Source: Pogonophryne albipinna (lineage: Eukaryota; Chordata; Actinopteri; Perciformes; Artedidraconidae). From it: a DNA stretch of 64,000 bases. Location of the stretch: contig JAPTMU010000091.1 in the NCBI GenBank assembly GCA_028583405.1, positions 309,401-373,400 of the forward strand. Reading direction: 5' to 3'. The translations under genes and the position numbers were made by a program. This document shows positions 42,863 to 54,010 of the stretch, piece by piece. The notes beneath the pieces were generated by a model. That model searched no databases, had not been told where the DNA came from, and was given only the letters and a program-made list of their open reading frames with translations. Each line of letters starts with the position of its first letter. Position 1 is the stretch's first letter.

Positions 42863-44076
42863 GTTACGGAGCCTTTGGAAATGGTTGGGATGGACTTGGT
42901 GGGTAAACTCACAGTAACAGATGGTGGCACCCAGTACATATGTGTAATGGTTGACTATTTCACCAAATGGGCAGAGGCCTACCCACTAAAGAGTAAAACA
43001 GCAGAAGAGGTGACCAATTGTATCCTTGATTTCTTTTACAAATGTGGTGCACCTCAAAGACTGCTAACAGACCAGGGCTCAGAGTTGTGCAACAAGGTAC
43101 AGTGTTGATGCAGTATGAATCCCCAATATGTAACTGTAGTTGCTGTGCTAACCTATTGCTTGTTTGTCCTAATGATAATAGCAAGGTCAACTCTGGCCTG
43201 TGTGAGAGGCTGGACATAAAGAGAAGCCTGTGCTCCGCCTACCATCCACAGACCAATGGCCTTGTGGAGAAACTGAACGGCACTATCCAGAGGTATTGGT
43301 TTTCAGTACCTGATGGAATTCACGCTCTTCATAGAATAACAAACACATTTCCTGTTCCTATGTGAACAGGTAATCAGTAATGATATGTTGCTTTATCATA
43401 CATGAGAACCCATATTCTCTCCTGCTTCCTCATACCTATACTTGAATTCTGCATTTTAAGGTCGTTGAACAAAATGGTGGCTGGTCACCCCAAACGTTGG
43501 GACCAGGTGCTTCAGTCCACCATGTTTGGTCTTCGGACCAAAAAACAGCTGACCACGAAATACAGCCCGTATTATTTGATGTTTGGGAGGGAGGCTAGGT
43601 ATCCTTCAGAGGTGCCAAAGGAGTACGAGGTAAGATGTTCTAATGTTGTCATCCTTTTTAAACGTTTTCATTTGGATCACCTGTCTTCTAAAATTCTAAC
43701 TGATTTGTTGCAGGTCAAAGAAGACAAAGTCTGCAGGCTGGTCGAAAGGGAGGACATCTGCGAAGGATTGAAAAATCAGGGGGCTGTATTTACAGAAGTG
43801 AAAAAATATATAAAAAGAAGCCAGGACAACGTCCGCAAAATAAAAGTAAAAAGGGGCCAGGAGGACAACTTCAAAGTAGGGGATCCGGTGTTACGGAGGA
43901 ACGTAAGACAGGAGCAGAGAAAAGGGGGCAAGCTGGAGGATGACTGGTTGGGACCCTACAGCATCCTGGAACTAGAGGGGAAAAGGCCATTCTTGCTAAG
44001 GGTACCAAAAAGCTGCAGACAAATATTGATCACATGACACATTATTTCCAGCCAGAGGAGCCACATTTAGAGCGAG
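42863..44076 (+). pseudogene. Gypsy/GIN1-like integrase gene, copy 1 (core and C-terminus)
   Basis: Exons 42863-43096, 43186-43292, 43461-43629 and 43714-44076. The integrase core reads EMVGMDLVGKL (first Asp), VDYFTKWAEAYPLKSKTAEE, RLLTDQGSELCNK (second Asp) and CSAYHPQTNGLVEKLNG (Glu), with exactly 35 residues between second Asp and Glu. SLNKMVAGHPKRWDQ and YLMFGREARYPSEVPKEYE follow. The C-terminal exon has DPVLRRNVRQEQRKGGKLED and WLGPYSI. A frameshift near 44005 separates this from IDHMTHYFQPEEPH. All three catalytic residues are kept, but the N-terminal exons with the HHCC domain are missing, replaced upstream by a hAT fragment. Phase-compatible introns inside an integrase point to a Ginger-type DNA transposon or a domesticated gene, not a retrovirus. 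Confidence 0.7.
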
Positions 44077-44245
44077 ACATTTAGAGCGAGAGAGACATTT
44101 AGAGCGAGAGACAGTATAGCGACAGATATAATAGTGAGATTCGACAGAGAAAGATCGGTTGTGCGTGAGTGAGTATATGTGATAAGAGTGTTTGTCCTTG
44201 TGAGTGTGTTGTGTGGTAATTTAGTGAGTAGTTGTTGTTTGCGCG

Positions 44246-44248
<3 letters not shown>

Positions 44249-44292
<44 letters not shown>
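44249..44292. repeat. (TG)n microsatellite in the 5' region of integrase copy 2
   Basis: About 21 TG units. Just upstream (44066-44110) a short direct repeat, acatttagagcgaga, occurs two to three times. Confidence 0.9.
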
Positions 44293-44294
<2 letters not shown>

Positions 44295-44334
44295 CATAAG
44301 TGTAGGGCTAAATAGTAGAGAGGGCCAACAAACC

Positions 44335-46100
44335 ATGGAGGCAGACCTTGTGAAACAACTGATGGATTTTCATATCCGCCATATCTATCCTGAAGGCTTG
44401 GTATCAAGAGAAGAGCTGAGTCCTTCAGGATTAAAGGTAACCATTTCAGACATGTGGTCTTCAGAACATCATCTGCTATGATAACACTGTTAATACATCA
44501 TATCATATCAATACCAGATGGCGACCTGCACTACATATGCAGGAGGGGAAAAAACAGGACTGAGCGCCTTGCAAAAGTGGTCTTATCAACTAAAGAAGCC
44601 AACATGCTCTTCGAAGAGTTCCATTGTAGCCAAATTGGTGGACACCTTGGAATGGAAAAAACTCATCTGGCCATCATTCAACGATTTGATTGGCCTGGCA
44701 TGACGGAGGACATCCGCAAGTGGGTGAGTTCAAAATAATGAGGTCAATTACACATTATGGTACAACAGTGCAACACATCAAAGTTTATAGTGTTTTTGGT
44801 TCAGGTTCTTCAGTGTCCCCAGAGCCAATCAAAGAGGGCCTTTATCAAAGAGAAGGTCGAGTACATTCCTATTGAGATCCAAGGAAACATTTTGCAGACA
44901 GTTTCAGCTTTCAAACATGTCAACAGTAATGTACTGCAATGCTCATGTGTATGTGTTTCTTCTCAGGTAACAGAGCCTCTGGAGCTGGTTGGCATGGAGC
45001 TAGTGGGTAAACTCACAGTAACCGATGGTGGCAATCAAAACGTGTCGTGGTTGATTATTTCACCAAATGGGCAGAGGCATACCCACTTAAAAATAAAACA
45101 GCAGATGAGGTGACCAAGTGTATTCTTGATTTCTTTTACAAATCTGGTGCACGAAAAGACTGCTAACAGATCAAGGCGGGGAATTTTGCAATAAGGTACT
45201 ACTTTGAAGCATTATGACTCCCCATTATGTAACTGTGCTAACTTATTTCCTGTTTGTCCCAATGTTCACTTCAAGGTCAACTATAACCTTTGTGAGAGGC
45301 TTGGCATCAAAAGAAGCCTGTGCTCGCCGTACCATCCACAGACCAATGGGCTGGTGGAAAAATGAAATGGCACAATACAAAGGTATATTTGTTCATATTA
45401 CAACAAACATTACTGTTCCTATATTAACTAATCAGAATTGATACCTAAAACAACAAGAGTAAATAAATCAGCAGCTTCATCATATATTAGAAACCAACTT
45501 CTGTTCGACCTTCTTGTGTTTGTACTTTACCTGAATGTAGGTCCCTGAACAAACTGGTGGAGGGTCAGCCCAAACGGTGGGACCAACTCCTCCAAGGGAC
45601 GATGTTTGCTCTTCGGACTAAGCCTCAGTTGACCACAAAGTTCAGTCCTTAATATCTGATGTTTGGGAGGGAGGCGAGGTACCCGTCAGAGGTGCCCGAG
45701 AAGTACGAAGTAAGATCTGCTAATGTTCTCATCCTTTAGAATGTTTTTTATTTCAAACATCTGTTTTCTCTACATCCTAATGGTTTTCTGTGGCAGAAGA
45801 CAAAGTCCGCAGCATGGTGGAAAGAGAGGAACTCTTCGAGGGACTCAAAAGACAGGAGGCAGTTTTCAACGAGGTGAACACCAACATTAAAAATAGCCAA
45901 GATAAGGTCCGCAAAAGAAAACTAGACCGGGCAAGTAGACCATTTAAAAGTGGGGGATTTAGTTTTAAAAAGAAACAAACGTTTAGAACAAAGAAAAGGC
46001 GGAAAGCTGGAGCCAGACATGTTGGGACCATACCGGATTGTAACAAAGTACACCTCAAAGTATGCATTTCATTAATAACTAACATGTTTTTTTTACAGTA
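44335..46100 (+). pseudogene. Gypsy/GIN1-like integrase gene, copy 2 (all exons, broken)
   Basis: Exons: 44335-44436 (MEADLVKQLMDFHIRHIYPE), 44518-44723 (HHCC-type domain: EEFHCSQIGGHLGMEKTHLA, RFDWPGMTEDIRKW), 44805-44876 (VLQCPQSQSKRAF, supplying the Cys pair), 44967-45195, 45276-45382, 45541-45709 and 45797-46058 or beyond. This copy shows the full gene order. Lesions: the donor after exon 3 reads AT, not GT; the first catalytic Asp is Glu (GMELVG); a 4-base deletion at about 45035; a 1-base deletion at about 45152; stops at about 45363 and 45650; a frameshift in the last exon. The two deletions are shared with copy 3. Confidence 0.75.
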
Positions 46101-46612
46101 ATCCGAGACATATGGGCAGGGAGGAGGAAGGAGACGCTGCGGGCCAAGTATGGTCCATAAAAGGTCTACAGTGAAAATCTTTTGGTCTTGGCCCCGGGAA
46201 AGGAGTTGGAGGGAGAAGTAAGCCTACTTTCTAAGAACAATGTACGTATGCAAACTGATCATTCTCTAGAAAATTGGTTAAAAAGATACTGTTGTATTTA
46301 TAGATTGTGAATGCCTATCTATCGTGGATTGGGGCCAAAGCTGGGGTATACATTTTTGATTCCTATTTGATGACTTCCCTCTGGCAAGGAACCCACAAGG
46401 GAGGGTTAAGAAAGGTGACTAGAGTAGGACTAGAAATAAGTGTTTATTTGAACATATGTACTGATGTATGTACAAATATTTTTGTGAGGGGGGAGGAGAC
46501 AACACAGGGCACCAGGTGCACACAATCAACGGCAACTGACATGGGGAAAGGGGAACACATTTCAAAATAAAATACAATAAACACTACATCTATAAATTGT
46601 ATAAATCCGAGA
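46101..46612. other. 3' flank of integrase copy 2
   Basis: The phrase taaaaagatactgttgtattta (about 46279) recurs at 59080 behind copy 3, so both belong to the duplicated unit. No further gene. Confidence 0.45.
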
Positions 46613-47748
46613 ATGGGAGCTCTCACAGGTGCTCAAGTGACCGCCGCTCAACTCGCGGGGACACGGACCCTGTGCGAACGCTGGGGTGTTCGGAAGACTT
46701 GCCGGGGCCGGAGGGCTCACCAAAAGCATGCTTGGGCTGATTGACATACCACCATTCACCGCTCAAGCAATGACACATCACGAGCTTGATTTCGCTGGTC
46801 TGATGACAGCAAGCGGGATATGCAGTCTGATTGCTAAGAAGGCTGACCAGAGAAGACAGCTACTGATCCTCGAAACAATGGCCCCTTGTCTCCCGGTGGA
46901 CAAACTAATGACTCAGCGCGAGGCACGTGATGCTCTGGAAGTGATACTTGGACCTCAAGGGGATTTGAGGATGAGTGCGTGGTTTCAGAGTTATGCTGCG
47001 ATCATGATCCCTGGAGCTGATGTGTGGGGAGCTGCAACGGGGGAATGGGCGGCTACTGTGACACTCGTACAGAAAGTAGGGCACATTCAGGCAGCGGTTA
47101 TGAGAGATGAGCAGCAATCACGAGACAAAGTGTTGTACTCCATTCTGCTTTGCATGGTCTCATTCGCTATGAGAGGGGACATATCACAAAAGAAGCTGGC
47201 CAAATTTCAGCCAGACTTGTTAACGACCATGCCCTGTGTGGCTAACTTGACAAGGGATGATGTGGCACTGACCTGGCACAATTTCGGACACTACATCGAT
47301 AATCGGTCAATCGGAGCAGTTCTCGCTCACTGGACTGCATGTCTCCCTGGTGGGTGTGTGAGGCGATTAGAGACCATCATCTGTTTCCATGGCCATTGGT
47401 CCAAAGGTTGTATCATACGGAATGGACCGCAGAATCTGAATGCCCTGCAGGTTGTGGCCGCTAACCCACACTATGGTTACAAGGGTGACACCACAGCCGT
47501 AAAGTCTGCTAATTATCGGAACATCTCATGGATCTGCGGTCGACTCTTGATCAGCCTGGGCAACGACTCATTGAAGGATTACCGCGGTTTCAGACCCTCG
47601 TACCAAAGTAGCTGTCGAGAAAATGATCTCTGACTACATCACCCACGGGATGGGAGATGATGCTGATATGGAGACTGACTACACTGATGATGAGATTGTG
47701 GGAACTCAGAGAGCAATTCCTCTGTGTCGTGATCACCTGCGTCGATGA
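46613..47748 (+). pseudogene. Endogenous nucleoprotein-like gene of a negative-strand RNA virus (chuvirus-like, tentative)
   Basis: An intronless frame of about 378 codons with two frameshifts (near 46690 and 47591). It starts MGALTGAQVTAAQLAGTRTL. The central 46686-47590 frame is open for about 300 codons, with features such as SAWFQSYAAIMIPGADVWGA, GDISQKKLAKFQPDLLTTMP, DDVALTWHNFGHYIDNRSIG, AVLAHWTACLPGG, NPHYGYKGDTTAVKSANYRN and SWICGRLLISLG. The end (VAVEKMISDYITHGMGDDAD ... TDDEIVGTQ) is acidic. All-helical composition, length and the YGYK...YRNISW pattern resemble nucleoproteins of chuviruses, whose endogenous copies are frequent in fish. This is recognition by eye, and other viral or host origins remain possible. 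It lies between integrase copy 2 and repeat R2. Confidence 0.5.
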
Positions 47749-47993
47749 ATTATCTATACCTCCTACTCGGGGAAATGACCACTCGTGTGTCATTCCCATG
47801 GTTCATGATACGGCGAGAGTTAAAGGACCAATTCAGTGCCATTATGCTAGAACCTGCCAAAAACTGTCCAGAAATATCTACATTCCTATCCGAGATACAC
47901 ACTGCCTGCTTTCCAGAGGAACAGAGACTGTACATTGCTAATAAAAGGTACACAAAAAAACAATTTTTTTTACTTTCTGGAGGGCGGGGCTAA
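47746..47993 (+). other. Second small reading frame overlapping the nucleoprotein-like stop
   Basis: The stop TGA of the preceding frame overlaps an ATG (ATGA). The new frame reads MNYLYLLLGEMTTRVSFPWF and LSEIHTACFPEEQRLYIANK for about 70 meaningful codons before an AATAAA-like word and A/T runs (47938-47972). It could be the true C-terminus of the nucleoprotein-like protein after another frameshift, a second viral gene fragment, or unrelated sequence. Confidence 0.3.
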
Positions 47994-48072
47994 TAAAAGC
48001 AAATTTGAAATATGTCCGCAATCATAAGAGCAATGTGTATACCGCGTTTTGTGAATATTGGAAAAACTATCA

Positions 48073-48287
48073 CAAACATTTTTGTTACTTCAGTTTTACG
48101 ACACATTTTTTTTTTTTGACTGACAAGATTATCTTTTAAATTGACAAACATCATGTGTAATTCGTGGCACAATTAAAACGGGATCGAAAGATAATCTTTC
48201 TCTCTCCATTGACTTCAATACATAATGTTAAGGTCCCATGCAGGTCCACCGGAAGGGGAGGGACTTCGCCACTCTATAGGTTCCTCG
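48073..48287 (-). repeat. Dispersed repeat R2, copy 2
   Basis: The reverse complement of 18458-18650, ending with gacttcgccactctatagg. After it (48288-48345) comes a GC-rich, palindrome-rich stretch (gcacttcgtgctagg, cctagcgctccgtgctcggg). Confidence 0.7.
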
Positions 48288-48600
48288 CACTTCGTGCTAG
48301 GACGCCGTTGGGTCCTAGCGCTCCGTGCTCGGGCCCTAATGACTCTACACTCTATTTATATTGTATTTAAGTGCCTATGTTATGTTCTAAAAATAAATGT
48401 TCCTTTCACCCTATATGTATTTCTCATATTTCCTATAAAAAACATTTTTTTTTTACCACAAACGGGCATATGATCATTTCATTGACCTTGATTTTTTATA
48501 TGAAAATGAAATATTTTTGGAACATTTCTCAAAAGTAAAACAGTATTGTTATGTCCTCCAATAACACTCTAGGGTTGAAATTTAGAATTTCAAAGTATTT
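48288..48600. other. No gene seen
   Basis: Palindrome-rich short block, then AT-rich sequence leading into satellite block 2. Confidence 0.4.
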
Positions 48601-51600
48601 CAATGAGTGCCCTATAAAGGGTTAATCCTATCTTTGACCTTTGTAACCCCAATAAAATGTTCATTCCAAATTGTTATGTTGTCCTTATTTACTTACAATT
48701 CACGCGTTCTCTTAATTAATTTCAAGTGGGCCGCCATTTTAGTTTTAAGGCATGAGGAGGAGTAAGCACGTGCGTCCATTTTAGGTTACGAGCTGGAAAG
48801 GGTTTGACGGTTAGGATTAGAATTATAATGAGGGGGAGAGAGTATCAGGCAGTGAATTATAAGGGGCCACCAGAGAGAGCGAACCTGCCACAGAAATGAG
48901 AACATGGGGCACTCGCTGAGTCAGGGAACAAAGGGTTTGAATCCTGCTGCCAAGACGGCTACAGGACTGAATGCACTGGCCATCCTTGCTCTCCACCGAG
49001 GCAGATCCAACTCCCTCCTTAGACCCCAAGAGAAATGAAATGACGTTGAGTGATAGCTATCATAGTAGTATTTTTACTATCACTCACATATAACAATTCT
49101 AATACACATCTTCAGTAGTAATCCCAGGAGTCTGATTGTTTCGGCTTATTATAACTAAACAATCTCACCCCAGGATCGCCCTGCAAGGTGATCAAATCCA
49201 AGCAGTGTGTATTATAGGAACATGTAGCTGTGCGTGTGAGTTTTCAGCATTCAGGAGGATCTGCAGCTATACGTGTGAGCAAGAGAGATGCATTCGCTGC
49301 ACTGCATCAGGACAGAGTGAGCCGGAAAGGGCTTCCACACGCTGTTTATATAGAGGTGTAGGAGGGGCTTATTCCCCATGTAACTTTCGTGAAGCCTCCG
49401 TATGTCACGGTGAGCAGGTGAGTATCCATCGTTTTTTCTTAATCCTGTTTTTGACCTTTGTGACCCCAATAAAATGTTCATTCCAAATTGTTATGTTGTC
49501 TCTGTATTTATTTACAATTCACGTGTTCTCTAAAGTGGGCCTCCATTTAATTATTTCAGGCGTGAAGAGGAGTAAGCACGTGGGCGTCCATTTGAGGTTA
49601 TGGCCTGGAAAAGGGGGCGGTTAGGATTAGCGTTCGATTGAGGGCGAGAGAGTATCAGGCAGCGACCCCTGAGGGGCCATCGGAGAGAGCCAACCTACCC
49701 CAGAAATGAGAACATGGGGCACCGGCTGCGTTAGGGAATAAGAGGCTTGGATCCTAAGATCGCGTGCTCGGGCCATCCTTGTTCACCACGAGGCAGGCCA
49801 ACTCTCATCTTAGGCCCCAAGAAAAATGAAATGACGTTGAGTGATAGCTATCATAGTAGTGCTTTTACTATCACTCACATATAACAATTATAATACACAT
49901 CTTCAGTAGTAATCCCAGGAGTCATTGAATGTTTCGGCTTATTATAACTAAACAATCTCCCTCCAGGATCGCCCTGCAAGGTGATCAAATCCAAGCAGTG
50001 TGTATAATAGGAACATGTAGCTGTGCGTGTGAGTTTTCAGTATTCAGGATTCTTCATCATAATTCTTCATCATTGTAACATGTAGCTGTGCGTTTGTGCT
50101 TTCAGCATTCAGGAGGATATCAGAGACGAGTAAGCAGGAGCGATGCCTTCACTGCCATGCATCAGGACTGAGTGAGCCGAAAAGGGCGTCTGCACTCTTG
50201 TATATATATGTGTGGGAGGAGCTTATTTGTCTGTGAGTTTGTGAAGCTACCGTATGTTCCCGTAAGCAGGTAAGTTAACATGTATTTTCTTAATCCTATG
50301 TTGGACCTTTGTAACCCCAATAAAATGTTCATTCCAAATCGTTATGTTGTCCTTATTTATTTACAATTCACGTGTTCTCTTAATTAATTTCAAGTGGGCC
50401 GCCATTTTAGTTTTAAGGCGAGACACGGCAGGCAAAAACATCGTTTTTCAAGTACTGGTCAATTTTGAGATTTTGTGCTATTTTGATTCTATAACATGTT
50501 TTCTTTCAGGCTTTTGGAAGGAAAACGTACAAAATACACATTTAAGTGTTTATTTTACTATAGTTTGTCTATTTGCGTCTGTAGATTTCTCCTAAATTCA
50601 CCAAAAGTTAGCATTCTAACGTAACATAAAGTACCGCGACCGCTGTGTGCACCATGTCAACAGAGGTATCGCTGGAAAGCTGTGTCTCTCCTGCACAATC
50701 TCATTGGATCCAAATATGGTCATTTCCTTTGTATCAGCAGCCAATCGTGAAAGCACAAAGGGGTCTTCTGACCAAGAAACGAAATCTCATTGGCTGGTGT
50801 CAATTTCTGACAACGTGATGCGTCACGTGGTGAGCTAAAACACTTCCTGGTTAGCTTTCCGCTAGAAATTGAAATCTCAAAATGACAAAAGAACGGCGAA
50901 AAAAACGTTCACAGAGAAGACGACAACAATTGTCACTTGCACGAAGCAAGGTTATACAAAAAACAAATGAACATGAAATACCTTCACGGAGTGTGTCGAT
51001 GTGCAAGCTGTCATCCAAAGAACAGGAGGGTTTAGCTAGCGCCTCACTGCAATCTTTAAAGGTCGTTTTCTCAAAATGAGTTTTTTCTCCTACTCCGAGT
51101 TCGAAATTTCAACTTCAGTAGCACGTAGATACACCAAACCTTCCAGTTATATTCCTATCAATATTATTAAGGCTTTTACAGAAGGGTTTCTTCATATATC
51201 ATTCATAGCCTGAATTATACAACATTTTATACCTAAAAACATGGCGAAAATTGATATTTTAGGGCTGTTGACAGTATTTTCTGATTTATGGAGTGATAAA
51301 GAGAGATATCCAAAATCCCTTCTGTAAAAGCCTTCGATACTAATATGACTACAAAATGAAACAAGAATTTTGAACCTGGCTTTATCCAAAATTCAGATTT
51401 CGATTCCTGAAATGTGTTAAAATATGTGCATATTTAATGAGATAATGGATAATTTGCATATTTAAACATGCTATTTCAGAAAACTTGTAATACAAAAAAC
51501 AATTGCCTTAGTGTAAGTAATTAACTGGAGAAATGTCTAGATGATACCTTTAAGTTAAAAAAATTACCCTATTCACCTGGGGTGTCTCGCCTTAAGGCAT

Positions 51601-53335
51601 GATGAGGAGTGAGCACGTGGGCGTCCACTTTAGGTTACGAGCTGGAAAGGGTTTGACGGTTAGGATTCTAATTATAATGAGGGGGAGAGAGTATCAGGCA
51701 GTGATTTATAAGGGGCCACCAGAGAGAGCGAACCTGCCACAGAAATGAGAACATGGGGCACTCGCTGAGTCAGGGAACAAAGGGTTTGAATCCTGCTGCC
51801 AAGACGGCTACAGGACTGAATGCACTGGCCATCCTTGCTCTCCACCGAGGCAGATCCAACTCCCACCTTAGACCCCAAGAGAAATGAAATGACGTTGAGT
51901 GATAGCTATCATAGTAGTGTTTTTACTATCACTCACATATAACAATTCTAATACACATCTTCAGTAGTAATCCCAGGAGTCTGATTGTTTCAGTTTATTA
52001 TAACTAAACAATCTCCCCCCAGGATCGCCCTGCAAGGTGATCAAATCCAAGCAGTGTGTATTATAGGAACATGTAGCTGTGCGTGTGAGTTTTAAGCATT
52101 CAGGAGGATATGCAGCTATACGCGTGAGCAAGAGAGATGCATTCGCTGCGCTGCATCAGGACAGAGTGAGCCGGAAAGGGCGTCCACACGCTGTTTATAT
52201 AGAGGTGTAGGAGGGGCTTATTTCCCATGTAACTTTTGTGAAGCCTCCGTATGTCACGGTGAGCAGGTGATCCATCGTTTTTTCTTAATCCTGTTTTTGA
52301 CTTTTGTGACCCCAATAAAATGTTCATTCCAAATTGTTATGTTGTCTCTGTATTTATTTACAATTCACGTGTTCTCTAAAGTGGGCCTCCATTGAATTAT
52401 TTCAGGCGTGAAGAGGAGTAAGCACGTGGGCGTCCATTTTAGGTTATGGCCTGGAAAAGGGGGCGGTTAGGATTAGCGTTCGATTGAGGGCGAGAGAGTA
52501 TCAGGCAGCGACCCCTGAGGGGCCATCGGAGAGAGCCAACCTACCCCAGAAATGAGAACATGGAGCACCGGCTGCGTTAGGGAATAAGAGGCTTGGATCC
52601 TAAGATCGAGTGCTCGGGCCATCCTTGTTCACCACGAGGCAGGCCAACTCTCACCATAGGCCCCAAGAAAAATGAAATGACGTTGAGTGATAGCTATCAT
52701 AGTAGTGGTTGTTACTATCACTCACATATAACAATTCTAATACACATATTCAGTAGTAAACCCAGGAGTCATTGAATGTTTCAACTTATTATAACTAAAC
52801 AATCTCCCCCCAGGATCGCCCTGCAAGGTGATCAAATCCAAGCAGTGTGTATAATAGGAACATGTAGCTGTGCGTTTGAGTTTTCAGCATTCAGGAGGAT
52901 ATCAGAGACGAGTAAGCAGGAGAAATGCCTTCGCTGCCATGCATCAGGACTGAGTGAGCCGAAAAGGGTTTCTGCACTCTTGTATATATAGGTGTGGGAG
53001 GAGCTTATTTGTCTGAGTTTGTGAAGCTACCGTATGTTCCCGTAAGCAGGTAAGTTGCCATGTATTTTCTTAATCCTATGTTGGACCTTTGTAACCCCAA
53101 TAAAATGTTGATTCCAAATTGTTATGTTGTCTCCTTATTTATTTACAATTCACGTGTTCTCTTAATTAATTTCAAGTGGGCTGCCATTTTAGTTTTAAGG
53201 CATGAGGAGGAGTAAGCACGTGCGTCCATTTTAGGTTACGAGCTGGAAAGGGTTTGACGGTTAGGATTATAATTATAATGAGGGGGAGAGAGTATCAGGC
53301 AGTGAATTATAAGGGGCCATCAGAGAGAGCGAACT
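48601..53335 (+). repeat. Satellite blocks 2 and 3: B tail-A-B-[element]-A-B
   Basis: Hairpin markers TGAGTGATAG lie at 49047 (A), 49838 (B), 51896 (A) and 52684 (B). Spacings are 791 and 788 within pairs and 2058 between pairs; subtracting the inserted TTAA element (1175 plus one TTAA) leaves 879. A and B alternate strictly, so the array is a dimer repeat of about 1.6 kb. Each marker is one arm of a 10-bp inverted repeat (TGAGTGATAG / CTATCACTCA, for example 49047-49056 and 49077-49086). The array is interrupted at 53335. Reading frames of 130-160 codons inside A units are repeated only because the DNA is repeated. Confidence 0.85.
50417..51591 (+). mobile_element. TTAA-target element, 1.18 kb, inserted in a satellite B tail
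   Basis: The ends GGCGAGACAC and GTGTCTCGCC are inverted repeats abutting TTAA (50413-50416 and 51592-51595). Removing it restores the satellite phrase ttttagttttaaggcatgagg. A short basic frame at 50882-51079 (MTKERRKKRSQRRRQQLSLA, KLSSKEQEGLASASLQSLK) may be the remnant N-terminus of an element protein. No catalytic domain is visible. Confidence 0.85.
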
Positions 53336-54010
53336 AGAGATGGCAAATCCAGATCCTTTTACGGACTCTGAGTCTTCTGAATCAGCCATTGAAGAGATCC
53401 GGATCATACGAGTCAGATGAGTCAGCACCACCAAGAGCGTAGAAATCCTACAGGTGAAACCGAAAAGTTGTTGCATATTAAACTAACGTTACATTAACCT
53501 CCGCTACACAGTGTCTTTTGCTTTAAAAAAAAATGTTGATCACAAAAAAAGGGTTATTTTGCGATTTGGCGAATCTGAGTCTGCTGTTAACTCGTGCATG
53601 ACGACGAGTCTGCTGGATCTCTGGATCTGCTGCTATACGGTTACGGCTCTGAGTCCGCACGAGTCTGCTATGTTTTGCACAGTGAGTCTGCTGTTGACTC
53701 GTGCATAATAGCCGCGGGAAGTAGAGGTGCTGGAGGCGGGGCTGTGAATGGTGTACATTTGAAAAACGTCATGTTACTTTTGTTGAAATCTCTCCCCACT
53801 TTTGTCCGCACCCCCCAAGTAAAATGACTTCCCAGTTCCCGCGGCTATGCTCGTGCATGACGAGTCTGGATCTCTGGATCTGCTACGGGTACGGCTCTGA
53901 GTCCCCAGGATGCTGCAGGAAGTGAAGGAAGTTCCCTTGATTCAGTGAGTCAGGATTTGCGAATCTGAGTCTGATTCATGCATGATGAGTCTGCCTGGAT
54001 CTCTGGATCC
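53336..54010. repeat. Degenerate GAGTCTG-rich repeat, probable hAT-type element body
   Basis: Begins with agagatggcaaatccagatcc and is filled with variants of gaatctgagtctgctg, actcgtgcatgacgagtctg and ggatctctggatctgct. It breaks off satellite block 3 and contains the small MITE at 53709-53847. No coding content is supported. Confidence 0.5.
53709..53847. mobile_element. 139-bp MITE with TAGCCGCGGGAA inverted ends
   Basis: TAGCCGCGGGAA and TTCCCGCGGCTA are perfect 12-bp inverted repeats around a short interior. The two TA dinucleotides at the borders would fit a TA target duplication (mariner-like). The flanking repeat word (actcgtgcat) continues on both sides. Confidence 0.75.
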
